NCBI GenBank assembly: GCA_003156805.1
Contig: PMHV01000030.1
Coordinates: 128,165 to 192,164, forward strand
DNA from: Acidobacteriaceae bacterium
GTDB lineage: Bacteria > Acidobacteriota > Terriglobia > Terriglobales > Acidobacteriaceae
Direction: 5' to 3'
DNA: 64,000 nt
The translations under genes and the position numbers were made by a program. This document shows positions 28,501-36,629 of this stretch, one piece after another. Under the pieces are notes generated by a model that saw nothing but the letters and a program-made list of their open reading frames with translations, was not told the origin of the DNA and did no database searches. The first letter of the stretch is position 1. The number at the start of each line of letters is the position of its first letter.

Positions 28501-29042
28501 TCGTGGGTGGCTGGCGCGTCTCCACGCTGTTCCAGTGGCACTCGGGGACTCCGTTCACCCCGGTAATCCAGAGCTCCCTTGGAGCTGCGCTTGATCCGGG
28601 GCTAAGCCAATCCCTCAGCAATGGCTCCACGCTGTTTCCCGATGTAGTGGGTGCCGCAAAAGTCTCGAATCCTACGAACGCAATGTGGTTCAACCCTGCG
28701 GCCTTCACCAACCCGGCGCCTGGGACCTTTGGCGATGCCGGACGCAACACCCTGATTGGACCTGGTTTCGCGAACGTGGACTTCAGTCTCGCAAAGGAGT
28801 TTTCTCTTCACGAGTCGCTGAAGCTCGAAGTCCGGGCCGACATGTTCGATGTGTTCAATCATATTAACTGGGCCAATCCGAATAATGACGTTGGCATCGG
28901 TTGTTCACTCGCGCCGAATTCGCCGCCGCCGTGTGGAGTCGGCCAGGGCAGCCCCCAATTGTCCAATTCCACCGCTGGCACTATTACCAGCACCGAAGGG
29001 GGCACGCGCATAATCCAGCTCGGCGCTCACATCAGATTCTGA
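25599..29042 (+). CDS. TonB-dependent receptor 2, Oar-like with carboxypeptidase-regulatory domain
   Basis: A 1,147-residue outer-membrane receptor: signal peptide (about 1-28, ending TATFAFGQ), CarboxypepD_reg domain (about 32-115; KGTAMDSTGAIVSGVTVTIL), plug (about 120-265; NGQGVNGTQSYN-like region), then a beta-barrel ending RIIQLGAHIRF. The frame is open from 25506, but ATG 25599 has AGGAGG about 9 bases upstream and begins the signal peptide. Position between a two-component system and GH53/GH2 genes suggests import of galacto-oligosaccharides. No SusD-like partner follows; a TPR gene takes that place. It resembles receptor 1 in layout but differs in sequence. Confidence 0.9.
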   Translation: MRLGMVRHFGRIFVLLVGGLTATFAFGQNANTGEIKGTAMDSTGAIVSGVTVTILNVQTGVSTIVTTNGEGIYDVSAVPVGLYKVTFSKTAFRSFVREGITLEIETIEVDGRLQVGSVSEQVVVTGEAPLVEAETSDQHVNLSTEVVSTAPIVGTDWRAELVQLIPGVNTGGGAGEINGQGVGVNGTQSYNINFLSDGGPATAPRDFNGSNYYMPVDAIGEVSINSANANVQYGGGLTSINVITKSGTNQWHGSGFEYIQNTAFNSRGYFNRTGTKAVEHWNTYGGSVGGPVLKNKLFFFFLYQRNPSVAPNSGNYTYPTAAEEAGDFFEVPGATGSAFNASGILQGTYDPVALNLQKFFPAASARGWVAGCPGPVNVSASVPQTCNTLANNFVFNGSSPDTDTWYTGKADYNINSKQRLSFSFNYFPTVSTYVPADPLFPSDATSTQQGFTDDLTSQLSEVYTITPTLLNEFRIGASRELDKYSPPSLNKGDPTTIGLEPAYGTNAPANVFPKIQIDAPGGGNGSGCIAEGAGCGENGNISAVLGEGSYLVSDVLTLIHGRHTLKVGGEYDRFYQNYTNWGDISSGNFEFNGGVTGVPYADFLAGDVYGWYVSESDPTSAHSWASTLFASDDVKVSSHVTVNLGLRWQVQSGWGVKGNLFGNYDPYLPNSADGGVYRGAILFGGQGDTLFGGPTSNMTTIQNADYKEFAPRIGIAWSPRDKWAIRASYGVFDAPRDSENYTDGALGLGFDPHQVGPNGYVNGSSAFQLAAGPPAGTMVVFPTLQTLSSTVSNFSGVEYYPRNMPTTYIQNFLLSVQHEFVGNMLLDTSYVYTRGRNLNFQTNIDQAPLSAFGCTGYNCGNPNPIFNDIQAQIYDGYSNYNALQLRLQKRMSYGLNFQVNYMWSKSLDTGTGGGHGSGIDVYQNAYDPAANYGLSNFNATNTLVGQVLYEVPVGRGRRYGVPRYVEPVVGGWRVSTLFQWHSGTPFTPVIQSSLGAALDPGLSQSLSNGSTLFPDVVGAAKVSNPTNAMWFNPAAFTNPAPGTFGDAGRNTLIGPGFANVDFSLAKEFSLHESLKLEVRADMFDVFNHINWANPNNDVGIGCSLAPNSPPPCGVGQGSPQLSNSTAGTITSTEGGTRIIQLGAHIRF

Positions 29043-29159
29043 CCGCGCAGTCAGAGTTTAACCAGCCCATTCTCGCGGGTGCGGAAGCAGCTTCGCTTCC
29101 GGCACCCCGCAGTTTTTAGCGACTCGCCGAAGCAGCGGATTTCGCGGTATCGTTCCTCC

Positions 29160-30449
29160 ATGAAAGAATCTCGCCCCAGTAAGCTGCACCAATCCGCGTT
29201 CACCTCTGGTACCTCTCCGGCCATGGCTGCGAACCGTGTGAGACGCTTGTGCGGCAGGCCGCTAGTCTTGGTTCTCACGCTTCTTGCGAGCGCACTTGCG
29301 ACAATGGCCGGACAAACCGGAACTTCCCGCGCTGCGGGGATTCACGATCACCTTCGGAAGGCAGCGGAATACCTGAAGGCAAACGATCCAAACTCTGCGG
29401 TTAAGGAGTTCGATGCTGTCCTGGCGCTCGATCCTAAAAACGCCGAGGCGTACGCAAACTTAGGCGTAATTGCGTTCTTTCAGCGCGATTATCGAAACGC
29501 TTCACAATATTTGGGCAAGGCTCTGGCGATTGACCCGTCTTTAGCGAAAACGCAAGCTCTCCTGGGAATTTGCCAAAGAAGGTTGGGCGATCCGTCGGCT
29601 CGCGCATTGTTGGAAAAGTCCTTTCCAAAGCTGAAAGACAAGCCATTGCGCCTGCAGGTCGGCATGGAGTTAGCAGCTATCTACGATCAACAAGGAGACC
29701 CTGCCGCCACGGCGTCCGTGATGCAATCGCTTGTGGATCTCGATCCCGACAACGTGGATGTTCTGTTCATGGCACAACGCGTCTACGCCGAGTTGGCCGA
29801 CGACACGCTGAATAAGCTGGCCGTGCTTGCACCCGGCTCAGCCCGCATGCAACAAGCGATCGCCGAGCATTTGGTCAACGGGGGAGATCTCCAACACGCA
29901 ATCGAGCACTACAAAAAGGCATTGCAGATCGACCCACACCTGCCAGGCATTCGTTTTGAGTTGGGTGAAGCTGTCCTTCAATCAGCTCACGATCCAGCAA
30001 CGCAGGCGGAAGCAGAAAAGGATTTCGAAACCGCTGACGAGATTGACGGCGATGCCGCCAAAGCGGAGTGTGGGCTTGGCGGGATCGCATTGTCGCAGTC
30101 CGACGTGGACCATGCATTTATCCACTACCAACGAGCCTACAAACTCAATCCGAACGAAGTAGAAGCTCAGTTAGGTTTGGCAAGACTCCTGATGATGCAG
30201 CAGAAGCCGCAAGAGGCTATCAATTATCTGCGTGCCGCAATCCAATCTGATCCGCTGAATAGCGAGGCGCATTACCGGCTCGCTTCGGCGTATAGGCGTC
30301 TTCAAATGGAGGAGCAGGCGCAGAAGGAAATGCAATTGTTTCAGGAGATCAAGAAAACCAAGGACCAAGTCAAAGAGCTGTATCACCAGATGAATATTCA
30401 GCCCAAGGCGCAAGGCAATGAAATGCCGGACGGCGACCAACAAGAATAA
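29160..30449 (+). CDS. secreted TPR-repeat protein
   Basis: A 429-residue protein with a hydrophobic export signal (LVLVLTLLASALATMAG) and about nine to ten TPR units covering the rest (AYANLGVIAFFQRDYRNA; AHYRLASAYRRLQMEEQA). The C-terminus is charged. The start is uncertain: GTG 29079, ATG 29160 and ATG 29223 are in frame and none has a good ribosome-binding site; ATG 29223 gives the most ordinary signal peptide. It lies about 120 bases after TonB receptor 2 and overlaps the GH53 gene by 32 bases if that gene starts at 30418. The receptor-TPR order mirrors the first region, so a receptor-associated scaffold is inferred. Confidence 0.8.
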   Translation: MKESRPSKLHQSAFTSGTSPAMAANRVRRLCGRPLVLVLTLLASALATMAGQTGTSRAAGIHDHLRKAAEYLKANDPNSAVKEFDAVLALDPKNAEAYANLGVIAFFQRDYRNASQYLGKALAIDPSLAKTQALLGICQRRLGDPSARALLEKSFPKLKDKPLRLQVGMELAAIYDQQGDPAATASVMQSLVDLDPDNVDVLFMAQRVYAELADDTLNKLAVLAPGSARMQQAIAEHLVNGGDLQHAIEHYKKALQIDPHLPGIRFELGEAVLQSAHDPATQAEAEKDFETADEIDGDAAKAECGLGGIALSQSDVDHAFIHYQRAYKLNPNEVEAQLGLARLLMMQQKPQEAINYLRAAIQSDPLNSEAHYRLASAYRRLQMEEQAQKEMQLFQEIKKTKDQVKELYHQMNIQPKAQGNEMPDGDQQE

Positions 30450-33042
30450 AGAGGATCGGAAGACAGCTCCGACATTCTGGATGAAAGTGCGTTCGGTATC
30501 GCTGTATCTCGCCATGGCCTTGAGCTCGCTCTGGAATGCAGCTTGCGGCGGAGGCTCGTCCGGATCCAGCAATCCCCCTCCTCCGGCCAAGCTGCCGCCA
30601 GCGATCGCAAAGGGTTTTGGAGCAGCCAGCGTGCCCTTGAACGGCACGACATCGCTAACCTTCAACCTGTCGAATCCCAACACCGCGATCTCTCTGAGCG
30701 GTATCGGCTTCGCCGACACTCTGCCGTCTGGGCTTACGGTATCGATACCCAACGGGTTAACGGGTAGCTGCGGAGGCGGTGCGATTACGGCGGCTGCTGG
30801 TTCGAACAGCATCAGCCTGGCAGGAGGCAGCCTGGCAGCCGGCGCTTCTTGTAGCTTTGCGGTCAATGTTGTGGGCGCGACCATTGGCGCGCAAAACAAT
30901 GTCACGAGTGCAGTGACCTCGACGGAAGCGGGAAATGGCGGAACGGCATCGGCGCAGATCGCCATTGTCGGGCCGAACCAGCAACCGACGGAGCCCACCG
31001 ACATTAGTCCCATCGATGGTGAGGTCTATTACGTCGTGAATCAGTTGAGCGGCTTGCAGGCCGACCTCAATAACAATTCGAAGACATCTGGCGACCACAT
31101 CGTCCAGCAGCCGCGGACTTTCACCAACACGAGCCAAAGATGGGCGTTCACAAAACTTACGGGCGGATCATGGCAGATCGGCAATATTCTCAACGGCCTT
31201 TGTTTGGATAGCGCGACCATCTCGGGCGTGGTGTACGTGGTGCAGAATCCGTGCGCTGGCTATTCCACGCAGCAGTGGACGCTTACTCCTATAGGCGCCG
31301 GTTACTACACGATTACGAACAATAGCACCAGTTTGTTGGTCGACTTATATCGGGGTGCGACATCTCCCGGCGCGCTACTGGACCAAACCACGTTGGCCGG
31401 CGCCCCTGCCCAGAGTCAGCTGTGGCTGCTGCGCCCTGCCTTCTTCCGGGGCATCGACAATGCCCTCATGGAGAAACAGGAGGCGGCGCGCGCTTCGACA
31501 GGTTTGACCTGGTGGAAGGATGCTGGCCAGCCATTGGACGTGCTTGCCATGCTGAAGAACCATGGCGTCAACCTGATCCGCCTAAGACCGAGTTCGGCGC
31601 CCCCGTATTCCAATCCCTCGCAGACTGGCTGCAGTAGCAACGCCTGTTACGCGGAAACCGACGCGCAGGATCTGGACCTTGCCAAGCGTTCCAGGAATCT
31701 CGGCCTGAGTTTGGAACTTACACTGCTCTTCGACGGCGGAAGCTCCGCCAGCTTGCCACCGGCATGGGCGAATGACACACTCGCTCAACTGCAGACGGAT
31801 CTCTACGCTTATGTCAAAGCCGAAATCACGATGTATCGCCAGGCTGGCGTCATCCCCGACTTGGTGGCAATCGGCAACGAGGTCGACACCGGATTCCTGG
31901 GTTCTATCGGCAGTCCGACGGGAGCCGACTTTGGAGGCTTCGCGTCCTTGCAGATACAAGCCTTGCAAGCAGTGGACGATGCGGCAGCGGACACTTCGAT
32001 TGGCCCGGCGGTTCCACCACCGCTGACCTGCATCCATATCACGCCAGCGTGGGATCTAACTCAATTCTTCACGCTCGCGAATCAGAACGGCATTCCGTAT
32101 GACGCGATATGCCAGAGTTACTATCCTATTTTTCATGGGCCTTTGACCGATGCACAGGCGGCAAGCAGCAATCCGGGGAACGAGCCGGTCGAGCAGGACG
32201 TACTCGTCGCCGCGTCCAACAATATAGGGAAGCCAATCTTCATCATCGAGACGGGGGAACATTACGAGAACGGTTTTCAGTCGAACGATCCCTGGTACGC
32301 GCCGCCAAGCGTTACGGAACAGCAACAGTTTCTGCTTGATCTACAAGGTGTACAGGAGAGTTTGCCCAACAACCTGGGAATGGGCATCGAGTACTGGGAT
32401 CCCGCTGGCGTGAATATACCGGGCTTGAGCGGTGGATTTATCAACGGCGACAATCAGGCCAACGCGATCTTCATCTGGAATGGCCTGGAGCTGTTTAATA
32501 ATGCCGATAGCTCGGGGACAACCAACGTAAATGACCCCAGTTACTCAGAATTGCTTCCAGGTATCGACGCACTCGGTGGCAAGCTTGATGCCACATTGAG
32601 CTACAAGTTTGTCAATCGCAGTAGCGGTGAAATTTTCTCCGTCTACCAAGGCTCTAACGCCCCCGGCGCTTTGTTGGACGCGGAGGCTGATAGCGGAAGT
32701 CCAAGCGTCAGCCAGCAGTGGCGCATTACGAGCAACCTGGATGGTTACTTTCAGGTCGCTAATCTCAACCTTGGCACCGGAAATGCCACCAATGCGCTCG
32801 ATGACTCCGGTGCTTCCACGACGAGCGGGACAGCCATCGTCCAATCGCTGGCCAACGGCGCGACAGAGCAGGAGTGGACTATTGTTTCGGTGGGGAACGG
32901 GTACTTCAGCCTCGTCAATCGTTTGAGTAGTCTGGCATTGGACACGAACGGAGGATCTGGTGCGCTGGCCGGATTCGTAGTGCAGGAACCGCAGACTGCT
33001 AGCGCCCAGACGCAACAATGGCAGATTGTCCCGGTGTACTAA
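30418..33042 (+). CDS. GH53 endo-beta-1,4-galactanase lipoprotein with ricin-like domains
   Basis: A surface or periplasmic enzyme that should cut beta-1,4-galactan (pectin side chains). The N-terminus has a lipoprotein signal (WNAACGGGSSGS, acylated Cys at about residue 43), then a DUF11/DUF7933-like beta domain (about 60-180), a ricin-type beta-trefoil (about 205-335), the GH53 barrel (about 340-705) and a second trefoil (about 730-874) with QQW-type repeats. Catalytic residues fit GH53: acid/base E488 (IGNEVDTGF) and nucleophile E611 (IIETGEHY); FFRGIDNALM opens the barrel and NLIRLRP follows. An alternative start is ATG 30481. Its neighbours, TonB receptor 2 and a GH2 enzyme, make a coherent galactan set. 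GH53 is the best fit by motifs; overall identity could not be measured. Confidence 0.85.
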   Translation: MKCRTATNKNKEDRKTAPTFWMKVRSVSLYLAMALSSLWNAACGGGSSGSSNPPPPAKLPPAIAKGFGAASVPLNGTTSLTFNLSNPNTAISLSGIGFADTLPSGLTVSIPNGLTGSCGGGAITAAAGSNSISLAGGSLAAGASCSFAVNVVGATIGAQNNVTSAVTSTEAGNGGTASAQIAIVGPNQQPTEPTDISPIDGEVYYVVNQLSGLQADLNNNSKTSGDHIVQQPRTFTNTSQRWAFTKLTGGSWQIGNILNGLCLDSATISGVVYVVQNPCAGYSTQQWTLTPIGAGYYTITNNSTSLLVDLYRGATSPGALLDQTTLAGAPAQSQLWLLRPAFFRGIDNALMEKQEAARASTGLTWWKDAGQPLDVLAMLKNHGVNLIRLRPSSAPPYSNPSQTGCSSNACYAETDAQDLDLAKRSRNLGLSLELTLLFDGGSSASLPPAWANDTLAQLQTDLYAYVKAEITMYRQAGVIPDLVAIGNEVDTGFLGSIGSPTGADFGGFASLQIQALQAVDDAAADTSIGPAVPPPLTCIHITPAWDLTQFFTLANQNGIPYDAICQSYYPIFHGPLTDAQAASSNPGNEPVEQDVLVAASNNIGKPIFIIETGEHYENGFQSNDPWYAPPSVTEQQQFLLDLQGVQESLPNNLGMGIEYWDPAGVNIPGLSGGFINGDNQANAIFIWNGLELFNNADSSGTTNVNDPSYSELLPGIDALGGKLDATLSYKFVNRSSGEIFSVYQGSNAPGALLDAEADSGSPSVSQQWRITSNLDGYFQVANLNLGTGNATNALDDSGASTTSGTAIVQSLANGATEQEWTIVSVGNGYFSLVNRLSSLALDTNGGSGALAGFVVQEPQTASAQTQQWQIVPVY

Positions 33043-33107
33043 GGTCATTCGGCCGTGCTGAAGCTCTCGGAAATACTGGGGCCGCTCAGCGCTGTAAGGA
33101 GAAGACG

Positions 33108-35648
33108 ATGAAGAAAGCCAGCGCGCCGAGCGGATCTCTGAACCGGCGGGAACTGCTGAAAGGTGTGGTTGGGACGGCGGCGTTGGTCTCAGTGTTTCCG
33201 ACCATAGGTTCTGCCTTCGCCGAGTCACGTACAGAAAGCCCGGGGCAAAGAACGCGAGAGAGTTTCGACTTTGGCTGGAAGTTCCACAGGGGCGATTTTC
33301 CAGGCGCTGAGATGCCAGAGTTTTCCGAATCAGACTGGAGAACTCTGGATCTGCCGCACGATTGGAGTATTGAAGGCGCTTTCGACGAGAAAGAGCCGTC
33401 CAGTTTTTGCGGCGCATATCTTCCCACTGGCATGGGCTGGTATCGAAAGAGATTCCGTCTGCAGGATTCGTACAAAGATAAAAAGCTTACCATCGAGTTC
33501 GATGGCGTTTACCAGCTCAGCGAGGTGTGGATCAACGGTCAATTTCTCGGCAAACGTCCTTACGGATATGTTCCGTTTTTCTACGACCTCACGCCGCACC
33601 TGAAATTCGGGCGCGAGAACGTGATCGCGGTCAGAGTCGACAACTCACACCAAACCAACTGCCGCTGGTATTCAGGGTCGGGCATTTATAGACACACCTG
33701 GCTGCTGTCTACGAACAAAATCCATGTCGCCCACTGGGGTACGTTCGTTAGCTCGCCGCAGGTATCGAAGGACGCGGCGACACTTCGTATCAGTACAAGG
33801 ATTAGCAACGAAAGCGGAAATGCGGCCCGGTGCACTCTGGCCACCGTCGTTATTGATCGTGACGGGAATGCAGTCCAGAGCGCTGAGACGAGCCAGGACG
33901 TCGCCGCCGGCCAGGAATACGAATTCCTACAGCAGCTAATGGTGAAAAGCCCGCGCGTCTGGTCGGTAGCTGATCCGTACTTGTACAAAGCCCGCTGTAC
34001 AGTGCGGACTCAAAGCCGGGTGGTGGACGAATACGATACTGCGATTGGAATTCGCGAAGCCGTCTTCGATGCGGATCGAGGATTTTTGTTGAACGGCGAA
34101 CGCCTGAAGCTCAATGGAGTCTGCCTTCATCATGACGGCGGCAGTGTGGGGGCCGCGGTTCCGGAGAGGATCTGGGAGCGGCGGCTGGAAATTCTAAAGG
34201 AAATGGGCTGCAATGCCATCCGTACGAGCCACAACCCCTGCGCCGCGGACTTTCTGGACTTATGCGACCGCATGGGGTTCCTTGTCATGAATGAGGCTTT
34301 CGACGAGTGGAAGGTGCCGAAAGGCCAGATCGGCCCCAACGGCTATGCTAACTACTTCGACGAATGGTACGAGCGCGACGTACAAAACTTTGTTCGGCGC
34401 GATCGCAATCATCCCTCCGTAGTGCTCTGGAGCGCTGGTAACGAAATCGGAGACCAGGGTAGCCCGCAGGGCCCGGAGACATTGAGAAAGTTGCTCAAGG
34501 TTTTTCACTCGGAGGACCCCACCCGGATGGTGACTGCCGGCTGCGATCACATTCACTCCGAGCCTGCTTCCGAGGCCGCGAGCCCTGAGTTTCTCGCTCT
34601 TCTTGATGTCGTTGGCTACAACTATGTGGACCGCTGGCGCGACCGAAGAGAAAAGTATTACAGCATTGACCGCCACGCATCTCCGCAAAGGCGCTTCATT
34701 GGAACTGAGAGCGAAGGCATGGGCGGCATCCGCGGCGAGTATCCAGAGTTGTTCCCCGCGAAAGCCCCGGGGGCCGTGGGCTTTTTCCAATTCTTGCGCG
34801 GAAGAAACGTCGACGTAGAGCAGTTGTGGAAGTTTGTCAGCACCTATAACTACGTCGCCGGGGACTTCATGTGGACTGGCATCGACCACTTGGGCGAGGC
34901 GCGATGGCCCATGAAGGGCTCGTCCACAGGCGTCATCGACACCTGTGGCTTCAGGAAGGATGGTTTTTACTTCTATCAAAGCCAGTGGACAGACAAGCCG
35001 GTACTGCACGTATTTCCCCATTGGAACTGGAAGGGAAAAGAGGGTCAGATCATCCCGGTGACTTGTTTCACAAATTGCGACACAGTTGAGTTGTTCCTCA
35101 ACGGCCGGTCGCTTGGAGTGAAAGGGTACGCATTCCCTCGCTTGGGCATGGAGGGCAGGTGGGGCAACCTACCGGACCGGGCGAAAGTTCTGAGAACCAC
35201 AGGGGACCTGCACTTGTCGTGGGACGTGCCCTATGAACCGGGCGCCCTGAAAGCGAATGGAACTAAAGACGGGAAGATCGTCGCAACGTCCGAGATTTTC
35301 ACGACGGGGCAGCCGGCTTCGATCGCCTTGTCGTCTGATCGGGAATCCGTTGGGACAGCTCAGTGCGAGGTGGCTCACGTCACCGTCCATATCTTGGACG
35401 ACAAGGGGCGAGTAGTGCCAACCGCGGACAATGAGGTTACCTTCGAGATAGAGGGCGCAGGATCGCTCCTTGGAACAGACAATGGAGACCCAGCGAGTCA
35501 CGAGGATTACAAATCTAACCGTCGAAAAGCCTTCAACGGACTGTGCCTCGCGATTGTGAAATCGAATGGCAAAGCGGGTCAGATTCAGGTCAGGGCCATT
35601 TCGCCGGCAATTCGAGCAGCCCGTGTGATCATAGCGACCAAGGTGTGA
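33108..35648 (+). CDS. GH2 beta-galactosidase, exported
   Basis: An 846-residue GH2 enzyme that should release galactose from galacto-oligosaccharides made by the adjacent GH53. Twin-arginine-type leader (LNRRELLKGVVGTAALVS), jelly roll (about 50-210; LPHDWSIEGAF), Ig-like domain, TIM barrel (about 315-600), DUF4982-like and C-terminal Ig-like domains. The acid/base is E446 (SAGNEIGDQG), the nucleophile E534 (GTESEGMG); RTSHNP near 370 is the substrate loop. AAGGAG at 33094-33099 lies just before ATG 33108; the frame is open from 33018, overlapping the GH53 stop. The spacing of 65 bases supports one transcript with GH53. Confidence 0.9.
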   Translation: MKKASAPSGSLNRRELLKGVVGTAALVSVFPTIGSAFAESRTESPGQRTRESFDFGWKFHRGDFPGAEMPEFSESDWRTLDLPHDWSIEGAFDEKEPSSFCGAYLPTGMGWYRKRFRLQDSYKDKKLTIEFDGVYQLSEVWINGQFLGKRPYGYVPFFYDLTPHLKFGRENVIAVRVDNSHQTNCRWYSGSGIYRHTWLLSTNKIHVAHWGTFVSSPQVSKDAATLRISTRISNESGNAARCTLATVVIDRDGNAVQSAETSQDVAAGQEYEFLQQLMVKSPRVWSVADPYLYKARCTVRTQSRVVDEYDTAIGIREAVFDADRGFLLNGERLKLNGVCLHHDGGSVGAAVPERIWERRLEILKEMGCNAIRTSHNPCAADFLDLCDRMGFLVMNEAFDEWKVPKGQIGPNGYANYFDEWYERDVQNFVRRDRNHPSVVLWSAGNEIGDQGSPQGPETLRKLLKVFHSEDPTRMVTAGCDHIHSEPASEAASPEFLALLDVVGYNYVDRWRDRREKYYSIDRHASPQRRFIGTESEGMGGIRGEYPELFPAKAPGAVGFFQFLRGRNVDVEQLWKFVSTYNYVAGDFMWTGIDHLGEARWPMKGSSTGVIDTCGFRKDGFYFYQSQWTDKPVLHVFPHWNWKGKEGQIIPVTCFTNCDTVELFLNGRSLGVKGYAFPRLGMEGRWGNLPDRAKVLRTTGDLHLSWDVPYEPGALKANGTKDGKIVATSEIFTTGQPASIALSSDRESVGTAQCEVAHVTVHILDDKGRVVPTADNEVTFEIEGAGSLLGTDNGDPASHEDYKSNRRKAFNGLCLAIVKSNGKAGQIQVRAISPAIRAARVIIATKV

Positions 35649-36175
35649 GTAGTGAAACGGTTCCATCGACTCATTAAAGCCCTGGCAATTTCCGCTGTAT
35701 CCAAAGTTCTCTCCAGATGGTGCGCTCTTCTAGGGAGCCGGAGTTGAAAGACGGATATTAGCGTTGAGGAGATTCTAGAGTGGCCTAACCGGCATTGATC
35801 GGATCATCACGGCGGGCATTGTTCAGAGTCAGATCATGTCGTTCACCTGAAGGTACGAAGCATGCATTCCCTCGCCACAAGAGCCGCGGAAGTTTCATCG
35901 GGGCTTTTCATTGATCCTAGCCTGGACCAAATGAGGGCTAAAAGACAGTCTGAGAACTGGCATTCGCCAACGTAATGCATCTTGCGTGGACGGCACTCCC
36001 CACGTTTTCCTTCTCGACGCCACGGCCTGACAACACATTTCGAGCTTGGTCGAAATGTCGAAATACGGTTAACCGGGAGGGGCCACTTGTTGAAACGTTT
36101 GGACTGGCCGGAGCACTATCGTACATGACGGGAGGAGCCGCCTGGCGACGCGTGATTGAGTTATTTCCATAACAC
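35649..36175. other. intergenic region, no gene recognised
   Basis: More than 500 bases between the galactan locus and the next operon. Small ORFs on both strands lack motifs, ribosome-binding sites and balanced composition. No clear terminator directly follows the GH2 gene. Confidence 0.4.
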
Positions 36176-36220
36176 GACTTAGGGGAGGAAGTGAATTTCT
36201 TCCAGCCCTCTCCCTAAGTC
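36176..36220. terminator. long interrupted stem-loop in the 36 kb intergenic region
   Basis: GACTTAGGG (36176-36184) pairs with CCCTAAGTC (36212-36220), and an inner GGAAG/CTTCC stem (36187-36191, 36199-36203) closes a 7-base loop. It could insulate the operon that begins downstream or be a REP-like element. Confidence 0.4.
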
Positions 36221-36287
36221 AAGCAAGAATGAGCGTGGCACTCTACTCAATTTTATTAAGGACCGTTCGTCAGGCTTCATGTTGGTA

Positions 36288-36316
36288 TTGACATTCCCGG
36301 ATTTGAGGCATATGTT
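36288..36316 (+). promoter_or_regulatory. sigma70-like promoter of the ThDP-enzyme/dioxygenase/patatin operon
   Basis: Perfect -35 TTGACA (36288-36293), 17-base spacer and -10 TATGTT (36311-36316). It is the best-scoring promoter by eye in the window. A start near 36323 gives a leader of about 300 bases before ATG 36630. Confidence 0.6.
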
Positions 36317-36322
36317 GAATGC

Positions 36323-36629
36323 CAATTTCGGCGAACGGGAGACTGGGGCTTAATAGACTCCACACCTGAGGGGGGTTTCTGCTCGCCGACTTCCCCGACA
36401 ACTAGGAGCGGTATTTACCAGCGAAGGTGTCGCACCTCTAAGCGCGCGCGAATGCCGAAGTTGCTAGCTCGTTTGCAGCCTGTAAGAGTGGAGCTAGCTA
36501 ACCAAGTGTGACCTCGAGCTATTGGTGGATGGGTGTTTGTTCTGCGCCGGGTTGAGATCGAGCCCGGAGGATCGCGCGCCGGACACTGATGATTCCATGG
36601 ATGGTACCTCGACTGAAAGGCGTTGACCG
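36323..36629 (+). other. long untranslated leader, no known riboswitch recognised
   Basis: About 305 bases between the predicted transcription start and the first gene. I looked for thiamine pyrophosphate and cobalamin riboswitch cores and did not find them. A structured leader remains possible. Confidence 0.35.

Noticed and set aside
35938..36172. short ORFs on both strands in the 36 kb gap
   Set aside because: No motifs, no ribosome-binding sites and no protein-like composition.
36323..36629. thiamine pyrophosphate riboswitch before the ThDP-enzyme gene
   Set aside because: Only loose CTGAGG-like words are present; the conserved core elements in the right order were not found.
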